Assembly (NCBI GenBank): GCA_027487835.1
Contig: JAIYCU010000009.1
Coordinates: forward strand, 32,378-96,377
Source of the DNA: Bacteroidota bacterium
Lineage (GTDB): Bacteria; Bacteroidota; Bacteroidia; UKL13-3
Reading direction: 5' to 3'
DNA: 64,000 nt
The position numbers and the translations under genes were made by a program. Below, piece after piece: positions 1-10,000 of this stretch (its first letter is position 1; the number at the start of each line of letters is the position of its first letter). Below the pieces are notes generated by a model, which made no database searches, was not told the DNA's origin, and saw only the letters and a list, made by a program, of their open reading frames with translations.

Positions 1-2
1 CG

Positions 3-341
3 CCACATAAATTATGGTTGAATCGATTGTTTAATAATTTAGTCCGAATGCTGTTTGGTATCAAATACAATGATGTTACTAATGCATTTAAACTATATAA
101 ACGAGAAACCATCGAGGGCATTAAACCCTTTTTATCACCGCACTTTAACTTAACAGTAGAGATACCTTTGAAGGCAATAATTCGAGGCTATACTTATTCT
201 GTTTTGCCAAACATTTGGGTTAATAGGAAGCATGGGGTTTCCAATTTAAAAATTAAAGAAATGGGCAGCAGGTACTTCTTTATTTTACTGTATTGTTTAA
301 TTGAGAAGTCGTTTTCTCAAGGCGATTTTAAGAAAAAGTAA
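3..341 (+). CDS. Glycosyltransferase family 2, C-terminal part (5' end outside window)
   Basis: The reading frame is open to the left edge (in-frame residues PHKLWLNRLFNN precede any start codon), so this is the 3' end of a longer gene. The visible part resembles the C-terminal third of GT2 enzymes of the dolichol-phosphate/undecaprenyl-phosphate mannosyltransferase type: NRLFNNLVRMLFG, then DVTNAFKLYKRE, a VEIPLKAI segment and a conserved NRKHGVSNLKIKEMG stretch. Such enzymes transfer sugars from nucleotide donors to lipid carriers or glycans at the inner membrane. The GT-A catalytic core (DxD region) lies upstream of the window, so substrate cannot be judged. The TAA stop directly abuts the stop of the convergent membrane-protein gene. 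The family call is fairly safe; the exact function is unknown. Confidence 0.8.
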   Translation, partial: PHKLWLNRLFNNLVRMLFGIKYNDVTNAFKLYKRETIEGIKPFLSPHFNLTVEIPLKAIIRGYTYSVLPNIWVNRKHGVSNLKIKEMGSRYFFILLYCLIEKSFSQGDFKKK

Positions 342-1964
342 CTAAGGATTTGAAGACTTTATTTTAAAGCCATCCTTCACATTGTTTGTTCTAAGTGTTA
401 CAGAATCTATCATGTAATAAGAAGCCGGAAATTGATCCCAAAGGGTATTATTTAAGGGAGAATACAAGAATTTAAAACCATTTATTTCTCTTTCCTCTAA
501 ATTGTTTTTTGGATAAGGTTTAGCCTCTAGTAAAAAACTTGAAGGGGATTGTGTTTGAAAAAGTTTAAAACTTTGAAGGGTGCCAATTCCAAGAAGTAAA
601 AGCCAAAGTATTTGTTTTACTTTTTTTGGGTTGAACCGAATCGGAAAAGTATAAATAGCTAAAGCGATTATCCCCACCATATATGAAAATAGAAATCGAG
701 GATGTGGGCCATTTAAAAATATTGTAAAATAGCCAAGTAATAGAAAAGCAAATATCCATCTGATTTCTTTTGTGCTAATGCTATTTATGAGCACAAGTGG
801 CGCAGCTGCTATGAAACTAGTAAAAAGTGCTTTATTGATAAAATCAAGGTTGTTTAGCCAAATTGGAAACCATTGCACAAAACCTAATTTGGCAGTTTCA
901 TAAACATCTTGTCCGGGAATTTTAGCCCAATTGCTTAAAATAATTTTGTCTAGTTCAAAATAGTAACCTGGCACTTCCCAATCGAAAGAGAAAAAATCGA
1001 GTTGATTAAATGGATATAGTAAGTACCCACTAAGCAATACATTTCCTATTAAGTATGGCACAAAAAATAGCAAAGCAATTCCAATGAGTTTAAAAAGAAA
1101 TTGAAACTTTCTTTCTTTTAACAAATTTAAAAGCCATGGCAAAGGGAGCATGAAAAAGGTGAGGGCTGTGGCTTTAACTGTTACCATAAAACAAACTAAA
1201 ATAAACATATAGAGTTGGGTCCAATGTTTCTGATTAGGATTTATACTACCAATTAAAAAAAGGTCAATCAGGACATATAAACTTAACGTAACAATAAAAT
1301 CGGAGGTTACCGCGCCAACAAATGCTGTTTTAAGGGATAATATGATAAAAGCAATAAATACTATTCTAAACCATTGATGCTGTTTATTTTGGCAAGGTGA
1401 TATAACAAACCAGCAAAGGGTTGAAATAAAAATTAGGGCATTGCCAACATAAATTGAAGCTTTTGTAATTTGGTTCAAACCGAATGCTGCTTGTAAGTTA
1501 AACCACCAATTGTTATTGGCCAAGGGGCGGTTAAAGTTCCCTAAGCCTTTTACCATTGGATAATGTTCAGCCCATAAAATATCTTGTAAATGATAATCGG
1601 CAATATCTCCAACGCCAGGTCTTAATAAAATGGCAATCCAACTGAAAAGGATGGCAGGAATTAGCCAAATCAGATGAGGTTTTATTTGTTGCCAGCTTTG
1701 GCTTAAATACTTTGTTGTTTGTTGCCTGTCATTTAATGCAATTACCAAAATTGCAAACATCATTATCCACGAAATACTCGAAAAGAAATGTATGATACCT
1801 AGCATAAGTCCTAGTGCTGCCATGCCTAGGATATTGCTAAGACCTAAAGGTATATATTCCTCCTCTTGGTGAAAATTTAACTGATAAAGTCTATACCAAA
1901 CGAGGGCGCCAAGGTAATGCGTGGTAAACCAAGCCAGCATGAAAAGCAGAGCAACTAATAGCAT
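342..1964 (-). CDS. Polytopic membrane protein, possibly LIC_10190-like
   Basis: This 540-residue, very hydrophobic protein has about a dozen predicted membrane spans starting at the N-terminus (MLLVALLFMLAWF). Its general layout is that of polytopic glycan-assembly proteins (GT-C-like or LIC_10190-type): long loops with aromatic residues and a short C-terminal soluble tail. The motif RPGVGDIADYHLQDILWAEHY near residue 115 and WWFNLQAAFG near 153 lie in an early extracytoplasmic loop. It converges on the GT2 gene and is followed upstream by a 2OG-Fe(II) oxygenase, so a role in cell-surface polysaccharide formation is plausible by context only. I cannot identify catalytic residues. The family assignment is tentative. 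Confidence 0.55.
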   Translation of the reverse strand: MLLVALLFMLAWFTTHYLGALVWYRLYQLNFHQEEEYIPLGLSNILGMAALGLMLGIIHFFSSISWIMMFAILVIALNDRQQTTKYLSQSWQQIKPHLIWLIPAILFSWIAILLRPGVGDIADYHLQDILWAEHYPMVKGLGNFNRPLANNNWWFNLQAAFGLNQITKASIYVGNALIFISTLCWFVISPCQNKQHQWFRIVFIAFIILSLKTAFVGAVTSDFIVTLSLYVLIDLFLIGSINPNQKHWTQLYMFILVCFMVTVKATALTFFMLPLPWLLNLLKERKFQFLFKLIGIALLFFVPYLIGNVLLSGYLLYPFNQLDFFSFDWEVPGYYFELDKIILSNWAKIPGQDVYETAKLGFVQWFPIWLNNLDFINKALFTSFIAAAPLVLINSISTKEIRWIFAFLLLGYFTIFLNGPHPRFLFSYMVGIIALAIYTFPIRFNPKKVKQILWLLLLGIGTLQSFKLFQTQSPSSFLLEAKPYPKNNLEEREINGFKFLYSPLNNTLWDQFPASYYMIDSVTLRTNNVKDGFKIKSSNP

Positions 1965-1986
1965 AAATTGAGGCTAAGCAAGAAAA

Positions 1987-2781
1987 TTATTTAAAAGTAA
2001 TACCTAGATTTCTCAATTGTCTTTTGATAAAGTTCTTTGCACCTTCTTTAATTGGTGTCATTGCCTTTTTAATAGGGCTATCAGTGGGTCTAGCTTTAAA
2101 AACAGTATCATGGTACTTTGCAGCATCTTCTCTCAGCGCGGTATAATAATAGGCGTAAAAACTTTTTCTTGTTACACCTTCTGGCACTTTGATGGCAGCA
2201 TATCCATGGTAACTGATTTCGTTAGTTTCGAAAATGAGACAGCGATTAAAAGCTGGAAATACTTTTTTATCTAAGTTGGTCATGTCTGCATTCCAAAGTT
2301 CTGTGTGACCGCCAAAGGCTTCCTGCCAATCTTTGTTAAAGAATACGAGCAAATTTACCCTGCGATGGATTCCTCTATCTGCATGGATGTTAAAGTCGAT
2401 ATGAATATCCAAGAAGCTACCATTTCCACCTTGATGCAGGCCGCCGCCTAGCGCATCTGGAACGCTAAACAATTCGGGAATACCCGTAATTTTGCTCATT
2501 ATTTGGCACCATTCGGGGGTATGAAAAGCCTCTCTAATTTTGGAAAAGAGTTCAGGGAAGTCCTCGAAGTTTGAACCTTCGGCCTTAAACTCATTTACGC
2601 CTTTATAGCGTTTATTAAATTCTTCTTCCTTCGGGAATGAAACAAAAACCTCCTCCGCTATTTCAGGGAGGAGGATATTGTCTATTATAAGATGTTTATA
2701 AGGTTTGGCCTCATTAAATTCATTGCCCATGCGAATGAGCGAGGCTTCATCAAACAAATTTAAATTTAGAAGGTGATTCAT
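1987..2781 (-). CDS. 2OG-Fe(II) oxygenase (prolyl-4-hydroxylase-like)
   Basis: The 264-residue protein carries the iron-binding facial triad of 2-oxoglutarate dioxygenases: His127 and Asp129 in DIHIDFN, and His192 in SYHGY. Arg205 (GVTRKSF) is well placed to bind the 2OG carboxylate. The double-stranded beta-helix strand RRVNLLVFFNKDW and the GGHTELW motif are typical of the P4H-like group often found beside polysaccharide genes. It has no signal peptide, so it should act in the cytoplasm. It reads in the same direction as the downstream membrane protein, with a 22-bp gap, suggesting co-transcription. The substrate is unknown; hydroxylation of a sugar, amino acid or peptide is possible. Confidence 0.82.
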   Translation of the reverse strand: MNHLLNLNLFDEASLIRMGNEFNEAKPYKHLIIDNILLPEIAEEVFVSFPKEEEFNKRYKGVNEFKAEGSNFEDFPELFSKIREAFHTPEWCQIMSKITGIPELFSVPDALGGGLHQGGNGSFLDIHIDFNIHADRGIHRRVNLLVFFNKDWQEAFGGHTELWNADMTNLDKKVFPAFNRCLIFETNEISYHGYAAIKVPEGVTRKSFYAYYYTALREDAAKYHDTVFKARPTDSPIKKAMTPIKEGAKNFIKRQLRNLGITFK

Positions 2782-2839
2782 ATTTGCATTATTAAAGAAC
2801 GCAATTTAGAATATTTCTAAATATGAAACACGTAAAAAA

Positions 2840-3721
2840 TTATGCTTTGGCTGCAAGGGCCGTTAACATGGCTGAACCGATTTCTGCTGGTGATTCAACT
2901 ACAAACAAACCACATTCGCGCATAATGGCCATTTTTGCTTCAGCGGTATCATCTTTTCCACCAATAATAGCACCTGCATGACCCATTCTGCGTCCTGGAG
3001 GGGCAGTTTGGCCTGCAATAAATCCAACAACAGGTTTTTTATTCCCATTGGCTTTGATCCAACGAGCAGCATCTGCTTCGTAGCTTCCACCAATTTCACC
3101 TATCATAATGATAGCATCAGTTTCTGGGTCGTTCATTAACAATTCTACTGCATCTTTGGTTGGGGTTCCAATGATAGGATCTCCACCAATACCGATAGCG
3201 GTAGAAATTCCTAAACCTGCTTTTACTACTTGGTCTGCAGCCTCGTAGGTTAAAGTTCCAGATTTAGACACGATACCAATTCTGCCTGTTTTGAATACGA
3301 AACCGGGCATTATACCAACCTTGGCTTGACCTGGAGTTATAACACCTGGGCAATTGGGTCCAATTAGCGTGCAATTTCTAGATTTAATGTATTCCTTAAC
3401 AGGTATCATGTCTGCAACTGGAATGCCTTCCGTGATACAAACAATAACTTTAATCCCTCCATCCGCTGCTTCCATAATTGCATCGGCTGCAAATGCAGGC
3501 GGCACAAAAATAATAGAAACGTTGGCGCCAGTTTGGTCAACTGCATCCTTAACTGTATTAAATACAGGTTTGTCTAAGTGAGACTGACCACCTTTGCCTG
3601 GGGTAACTCCACCCACTACATCAGTGCCGTACTCAATCATTTGTTGTGCATGAAATGAACCTTCACTTCCTGTGAAGCCTTGCACAATTACTTTCGAATT
3701 TTTATCTACTAAAACTGCCAT
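2840..3721 (-). CDS. sucD: Succinyl-CoA ligase (ADP/GDP-forming) subunit alpha
   Basis: The full-length 293-residue protein matches SucD throughout. It has an N-terminal CoA-binding Rossmann fold ([15 protein letters not shown], residues 12-26), [10 protein letters not shown], the [12 protein letters not shown] loop (about 120-131) and the active-site His248 in [10 protein letters not shown], which is phosphorylated during the reaction. The enzyme converts succinyl-CoA + NDP + Pi to succinate + CoA + NTP in the TCA cycle. The beta subunit gene sucC is not adjacent here, an arrangement common in Bacteroidota. Length and start agree with the family. The flanking genes are unrelated, so it is probably transcribed alone. 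Confidence 0.97.
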   Translation of the reverse strand: MAVLVDKNSKVIVQGFTGSEGSFHAQQMIEYGTDVVGGVTPGKGGQSHLDKPVFNTVKDAVDQTGANVSIIFVPPAFAADAIMEAADGGIKVIVCITEGIPVADMIPVKEYIKSRNCTLIGPNCPGVITPGQAKVGIMPGFVFKTGRIGIVSKSGTLTYEAADQVVKAGLGISTAIGIGGDPIIGTPTKDAVELLMNDPETDAIIMIGEIGGSYEADAARWIKANGNKKPVVGFIAGQTAPPGRRMGHAGAIIGGKDDTAEAKMAIMRECGLFVVESPAEIGSAMLTALAAKA

Positions 3722-3792
3722 GTTTCTTAATTATTTAGGGCGGGGCAAATATGAGGTATTTTTCTCAATTTATTCAAAAATCAACTTTAATT

Positions 3793-6252
3793 TCAATGTG
3801 TTCTTTTTAAAATTTGTTCCTTTATCTTTTCAAGCAACAAGTCTTTGTTTATAGGTTTGGTGAGGTAATCATTCATTCCCACTTCAAAGCATTTCTTTTT
3901 TTCCTCTGCATCGTCGTGCGCAGTAACTGCTATAATCGGAATGTCTTGGTCTGTAGAAAAGGTGTCATCTGATCTTAAATGGTAAGTTGTTTCGATACCG
4001 TCCATCTCTGGCATTCTTATGTCCATGAGAATTAGATCAAATGCTTTTTCCTGTATTTTTCTTAAAGCTACAACTCCATTTTCTGCTACTTGACTATTGT
4101 ATCCAGACTTTTCCAAAATCTTAATTAATAGGTGTTGATTTAATAGGTTGTCTTCAACAATAAGTATTAAATATTTGGATGGGTCGAAGTTTTGTGGTGG
4201 CGCTGTATGTTTTAATTTTGAAGCAGCAATGGCATCTACCTCAACTTCTACCTCAAGAATAAAACTGCTGCCTTTGCCTTTTTCGCTAATAACTTCTAAA
4301 TTACCTTTTAACAATTCAACAAGTTGCTTTACATTTTTTAATCCAATACCAAACCCTGTATTATTGCTTATTTCGGGTTGCTTTTTAAAGATTTCCTTTA
4401 TTTCTTTTTCACTTAATCCTGGGCCTTCATCTGTAACTGTAAATTGAAGCGTTGCAAATTGTTGATTGGCCACCATTTTGCCAGCACTTTGTTTCACTTC
4501 AATTTTCACAACCCCTTTTTCGGTATGCTTTACGGCGTTATTTAATAAGTTTTGAATAATGTTATTTAGCTTTTGCTCGTCAGTTACAATTACCCTAGGT
4601 ACTGCTGGATAAACCATTTGGTTAAACATTAGTCCCTTATGTTTACACTTAGATTGGTATGTTTTAAAAATCTCCTCTAAGGACGATATTAAGTCAACAG
4701 GGGCAAGACTTGCTGCAACCTCTTTCCGTTCCAATTGTAAATAGGTAATGAGGTTATTTAATACAAACATTAATTCATCACTCGAGAACTTAATATTAAT
4801 AAGGTAGTCCTTGAGTTCATTAAAAGTCTTACTTTCTATTGCTAGTTGGCTCATGCCAACAATTCCATTAAGTGGCGTTCTAATCTCATGATTAATCTGC
4901 TGGAGCATATTGCTTTTTGCTTTATAACTCATTTCAAAAAGCTTGCTCTTTTTATTAATTGTTACCGTATAAATAAGGAGGCCACTTAGAAGGATTAAAA
5001 AGAACAGGGCACTAAAAGCCGCAATAAGCATGATGTTTCTTTTCTCTATGCTAAGTTCTTGTTCTCTAAGTTGTAAATCTTTAATTTGATTTTCTTTTTG
5101 TAACAATTTTACTTCTTGTTTGCGTCTGTCATTTTCATAATCAGCAATCAGTTTACCCACCTCTTTTTTGTCGCTACTTTTGTTTGTAGCAAGGTCATTT
5201 TTCTCTTTTAATTTTAAATAATATGCCGACTTCTCAACATCGCCAGTAAGCTTATAATATTGAGAGGTAAGTAAGAAAATCCCATTAGCTTCATCATAGT
5301 TTGGATATTTATTAGCATAGGTTAGCGCTAAGTTGATATAATAAGCTGCCGAATCTAGTTCTTCTAAAAGCATATAGGCAGAGCCTAAATTATCTAGCAC
5401 TAACATTATTTCTTTGGGGCCGGCACGCTGCTGGTCTAATTGATAAGATTCTAGCAAATAAGGCAATGCTTGTTTAGCCTGTTTCTTGGCTAAGTAAACG
5501 CTGCCAATATTGTTTAATGCGGAGGAGATATCCGAAACATTACTTTGTACCCTGAACACTTCAAGCGCTGTTTTATAATAATTTAATGCCTTTAAATGTT
5601 GTTGTTTTGCTAAATAGATATTTGCTAAGTTATTTGATATTTCTGCAATGATAAGTTCATTGGGCCCACCTTGATAGAGCGCTAAAGATCGCAAGTAATA
5701 TAATTCAGATTTGCCGATGTCTTTCAAATCGAGGTATAAAGTACCAATATTATTATAGGTTCTTGCCGCTCTTGGATAGTCTTTTAATTGTTCGGATAGT
5801 TTAACAGAACCTAGGTAATAGCGCATAGCTTTTGTAAGCTCCCCATTAAGGTATGCTAAATTTCCTAAACTGTGATAGGCGAATGAGACGGCAAAGGGTT
5901 CTTTGCATTTTATGGCTGCTGATAAACCAGATAAATAGTGATTTTTGGCGTCTTCTAATTTGCCATGATTTTTATCTAGAATCCCAAGGATGATAAGCGA
6001 ATTGGCCTTTCCTTTGCAATAATTTAATTGGTTAGAAATTCCGTATGCTTGGGTAACATAATTTCTAGCCTTTAAGGTATCGGTAGATTTTAAATAAATG
6101 GCTAGTGCATTTAAAATATCAGCCCTTTGCAAATCATTTGCAAAGGGAAGCAAGCTTTCTAAACTATCTTTTTCGTTTTCGGGTTGAGCCAAGCTAGGTT
6201 CAACCCAAAAAAGGGTAGTAAAAAAAAGTATAAAATAAAATAAATTCCTCAT
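3793..6252 (-). CDS. TPR hybrid sensor histidine kinase / response regulator
   Basis: Domain order in the 819 residues: signal peptide (1-22, ending SLAQ); about seven TPR-like helical repeats (40-350) expected in the periplasm; a coiled coil (365-405); one membrane span (about 406-430); a DHp domain with phosphoacceptor His455 (INHEIRTPLNG); an ATPase domain with N-box NLLNNAVKH (568-576), TDEGPGL and GFGIGLKNV; and a C-terminal receiver domain (695-815) with Asp744 in LILMDIRMPEMDG. This is a complete hybrid kinase with the Bacteroidota periplasmic TPR sensor architecture. It has no DNA-binding output domain, so it probably signals by a phosphorelay to an unlinked partner. Its ligand cannot be inferred. 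Confidence 0.93.
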   Translation of the reverse strand: MRNLFYFILFFTTLFWVEPSLAQPENEKDSLESLLPFANDLQRADILNALAIYLKSTDTLKARNYVTQAYGISNQLNYCKGKANSLIILGILDKNHGKLEDAKNHYLSGLSAAIKCKEPFAVSFAYHSLGNLAYLNGELTKAMRYYLGSVKLSEQLKDYPRAARTYNNIGTLYLDLKDIGKSELYYLRSLALYQGGPNELIIAEISNNLANIYLAKQQHLKALNYYKTALEVFRVQSNVSDISSALNNIGSVYLAKKQAKQALPYLLESYQLDQQRAGPKEIMLVLDNLGSAYMLLEELDSAAYYINLALTYANKYPNYDEANGIFLLTSQYYKLTGDVEKSAYYLKLKEKNDLATNKSSDKKEVGKLIADYENDRRKQEVKLLQKENQIKDLQLREQELSIEKRNIMLIAAFSALFFLILLSGLLIYTVTINKKSKLFEMSYKAKSNMLQQINHEIRTPLNGIVGMSQLAIESKTFNELKDYLINIKFSSDELMFVLNNLITYLQLERKEVAASLAPVDLISSLEEIFKTYQSKCKHKGLMFNQMVYPAVPRVIVTDEQKLNNIIQNLLNNAVKHTEKGVVKIEVKQSAGKMVANQQFATLQFTVTDEGPGLSEKEIKEIFKKQPEISNNTGFGIGLKNVKQLVELLKGNLEVISEKGKGSSFILEVEVEVDAIAASKLKHTAPPQNFDPSKYLILIVEDNLLNQHLLIKILEKSGYNSQVAENGVVALRKIQEKAFDLILMDIRMPEMDGIETTYHLRSDDTFSTDQDIPIIAVTAHDDAEEKKKCFEVGMNDYLTKPINKDLLLEKIKEQILKRTH

Positions 6253-6315
6253 CTTTTCTCTTTCAACGCAGGCACTAAATTATGAATTGTATTGAAAAAG
6301 AATACAATAAATATG

Positions 6316-6669
6316 TTAATGGTCGTTTTGTAGGGATTCCCAGTATTCTACAGCCCTTCTGGTGTGTGGGATGACGATGGTTCCACCAACAATATTTGCC
6401 ACGGCAAATATTTCAAACATTTGGGCGGTGCTAACGCCAAGTTCATGGCATTTTCCCAAATGATATTTGATGCAATCATCGCAACGTAAAACCATACTAG
6501 CCACTAAACCTAACATTTCTTTGGTAACAGCCGGCAAAGCGCCGTCTTCATAAGTATTCGTATCTAAATTAAATAAACGTTTTAAAACTAGGTTATCCGC
6601 ACCTAGTATTTTTTCATTCATTTTTTCTCTGTAGGTATTGAAGGATTCAACCTGATTTGTATTTTCCAT
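6316..6669 (-). CDS. Carboxymuconolactone decarboxylase (AhpD-like) family protein
   Basis: The protein has 117 residues with the CMD/AhpD signature CDDCIKYH (Cys63, Cys66, His70) followed by LGVSTAQMFEIFAVANIVGGT. The CxxC plus His arrangement is that of AhpD-like disulfide reductases rather than of true gamma-carboxymuconolactone decarboxylase, so a peroxide- or thiol-linked redox role is likelier. The gene sits 3 bp downstream of the alkyltransferase-like gene and probably forms an operon with it and with the upstream large outer-membrane protein. The substrate is unknown. Confidence 0.85.
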   Translation of the reverse strand: MENTNQVESFNTYREKMNEKILGADNLVLKRLFNLDTNTYEDGALPAVTKEMLGLVASMVLRCDDCIKYHLGKCHELGVSTAQMFEIFAVANIVGGTIVIPHTRRAVEYWESLQNDH

Positions 6670-6672
6670 TGA

Positions 6673-7005
6673 TTATAAATTTAAAGCTAAGTTAGGATCC
6701 CAAAAATGTAATTCGAATTGTTCAATGCAATCATCTTTTACTCGGATGCCTTCTTTTTCTAGCTGCTCCTGCATTTCTAGTGGATGACCAAAATGATGTT
6801 TGCCTGTTAACATTCCCATTCTATTTACAACTCTATGTGCTGGCACAAGTGGCAAAACACCATGGGCTGCATTCATGGCATAACCAACTAATCTGGCACT
6901 TTTTGCTGCACCCAAATATTTTGCAATCGCTCCATAGCTAGTTACCTTGCCATAGGGCACAAGCCTTACTACTTCAAAAACATCCTTAAAAAAATCTGAT
7001 TGCAT
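6673..7005 (-). CDS. Alkyltransferase-like protein (MGMT fold, no catalytic Cys)
   Basis: The 110-residue protein is homologous to the DNA-binding domain of O6-alkylguanine-DNA alkyltransferases: VPYGKVTSYGAIAKYLG (winged-helix part), ARLVGYAMN (with the Arg finger) and VPAHRVV. In active enzymes the last motif is PCHRV; here Ala56 replaces the acceptor Cys. That defines the alkyltransferase-like (ATL) group, which binds O6-alkylguanine and hands the lesion to nucleotide excision repair instead of repairing it. The ATG overlaps the TAA of the upstream gene (TAATG), so translation is probably coupled. Confidence 0.9.
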   Translation of the reverse strand: MQSDFFKDVFEVVRLVPYGKVTSYGAIAKYLGAAKSARLVGYAMNAAHGVLPLVPAHRVVNRMGMLTGKHHFGHPLEMQEQLEKEGIRVKDDCIEQFELHFWDPNLALNL

Positions 7006-10000
7006 TAGAAATCCAAACCTAAAGATAAATAATATAAAGGCGCTTCTGTAACTTCAAAATCTTGAATACCCCATGCCATATCAAACCTCACAAAATAGCC
7101 AAAGAGTTTTGAACGCAAACCCCCACCAGTGCCAGCAACAATTGGGTCTCTTACATTAATTACTTTGGCTTTTACGGGTCCTTGCTCATAAATCTTTTGA
7201 TTAAAGGTATTTTCATCACTATAGGGGTTTGAACCTACCCAAGCGGTCCCAATATCAAAAAAAGGAACGATTTGAAAATTATTAAAAAACTCACTGCGCA
7301 AAGGTCGGTTCAAAACGTATTGAAATATTGGTATTCTTACTTCTGCGCTGGCCAAGGCATAATTATTTCCATTTCGAATATTTTGAGTAAACCCTCTTAA
7401 ATTACATGCCAAGGCTTGAAAAATATAATTCCTATCACTTGCTGTGGCAATTTGATTATTAAAGCTAGGAGTAAGCCAATTTTCTACCCCGCCTAAATAA
7501 TACACCACTCGGCCGGGGCCAAAAGAAGTGTTTGCACTTAACCTACCTGCAAATATTATTTGCCTATGTAATTTTTGATAATGTCTAAAGTCTATTCCCA
7601 GCACATTTATTTGAAGGTCAGTATTGTTTAAGTTGATAAATCGCTCATAGAAAACTTTAAATCGTGTGCCATTCCATAAGTTCAATCCTTTTGGTATGGT
7701 ATTGTCAAATACATATTCAATTTTACCGCCAGACCAATTAGTTATTTTATCATTGGAGTCGAGAGTAGGAACATCAGTTGCCCTGGTGATGTCTCTGTCT
7801 TGTCTAAAAAAGGTTTCAATTCTAATGCAACTCACAGGATTAAATGGCATGCGCAATGAATATCTTAGCTCGTGAGATAGATTTTTATAGCTTCTAATTT
7901 CTGGCACACCACCACTTCTACTTTGTCTATAAAAACTAAGTTTATGATCCAGTCGTTTTTTTCTTGTTTCTACGCTGGCAAAATAATCAAAACCGCTTAA
8001 GTCGTAAGCTAAGCGAACGCCCCCATTTATTTTATAGTCCTCAAATAAATCAATCATACCTAGTTTAAACAACCCATTTAAACCTGGGTTAAACATTTGC
8101 CCAGCAGCTGGCGTAATAGGTTGATAGTAGGTGTTGATGATGCTATTGTCAATAAATTGGGCAATCAGTTTATCCGTAAAAAAAGTAACATCATAAAATT
8201 TTGGTGCATTTACTTTAATTGGCTTGTGGGTTTCTTTATCTATATCCGATTTTTTAAGAATAGTAAAGGCAGGTCTTTTATAGGTTGATTCTGTGTACTC
8301 GTTGACAAAAAAATAGGCATTGGTGTCGTTCGCAATTTTTACAATTTCATCAGGATTTTGATTTACACTTTGCAGCCTTTTTTCTTTGAAAGTTACTGGG
8401 CCAGCTGTAAATGGTTCTGTGGCAAAGCCAGTTTTCAATCTAAACATGGTAGGATAGGTTTCAACTTCCTCTGCTAACTTTGTAACGTCTTTCTCTACAG
8501 CCGAGTACCTAATATAATATCTACCTTTATCTAATACCAAATCAAATACTTGTTTGGTTTGTACTGCAACATCGTGGGCCAAAATACTTTTCTTGTAATT
8601 GGTTAGGGGATAGGTATAAACAATGTCTTTTGTGTGCACAATTGTATCCAACCTCTCAATGCTCGCATTTAGGTTAATTTGTTTTCCATTGTATTCAAAT
8701 GCACTGCCACTCCAAGTTGGGTTGTTTTCATAAATGAGTGTGTCTGGTTCTTTTTGAACCGAATCTTTATAAAAAATTTGAATCTCTGTATAGTCATAAA
8801 CTTCTTCAATTCTGCAAGCATATCTATTATAAATGCCATTATATTCTGTTAGGTAGGCAAAATAATCTTTGTTATAATCGATTGGCTGAATTTCGTTTAA
8901 GTAAGGCGTTTTACTTAGCCTTTTTAATTTTCTACTATTTGTTTCCAAATCGTACATAAAGATATCAAAGTTGTTTTCTGGCGTTAAACTGTTGCCAAGT
9001 ACAACGCCTAAAGAATCTCTGATTCTGTTTGAACTAAATAATATTTTGGTAGAAAAATCTACAAAACGCGGGTATTGGTCGTCGTAAAAGTCGGAAGTAA
9101 TTTGAGTTTCCTTGCGTGTTTGAATATCATAAGTGTAAATATCGCTTTGCCCTTTTCTGATGGCAGATAAAACAAGGGTGCGTCCGTTTTCGCTAAAATC
9201 AATTCCTGTTATTTTATCAAATTTTAAAAACTTAATGGTTTCTTTTTTCTTATTTACCAAATCAATCATACGTAAATACACCACTCCTTTTTTCTCAAAA
9301 ACATAGGCAATTTTATCTCCACCAGCTTGCCATGCTACCAATGGAAATGAGTAATCTATATTGAGTTGATGGTATTTTAATCCACCCTTAAATATTTTCT
9401 TGGTTTTGCCGGTTTGTGTATTGAGTAAGTAAACCTTAAATTTTCCATTTTTATTGGTAGTAAAGGCAACTCCATTTCCCTTCGGACTCACCTTCATTTG
9501 GGCTTGGATATATGGCGCAATTCTTTTCTTGATTTTAAATTCTGAAGGAGGGAAATCTTTAAGTAGGTCTGATTCTTTTTTATATAACTCTTGATAAAAT
9601 TGAAGGTATTCTACTAAAATTTCTTTGTAAAGTTTATTAGTTACATATTCAATCGCAGTTTCATAATTTCGGGTGAGTTTAGTAATATAAACTAGGTTGG
9701 CAACAGATTCTTTATCATATTTTTCTGTTAAGAATTTCCAAAAGGCATGTCCAGCAAATTCAGGTTCTTTTTGGTTCAACCTATTAAATTTTGATTTGGT
9801 ACCTTGTTCTTGGATGTCTTTCATTTTATTGTTAAGGGACGCATCCCAAGGTTTTGACAAATAAGCCACTAAACCTCTTATATACCATTCTGGTAAATTT
9901 AAAAAGGCGGCGGTTTGCAAACGCTCTTGAATATTGCCACCATAAAGCATTTCATTTAATAATACCAAGGCTAATCCTTCCTTTATTTGTCTTGATAAAT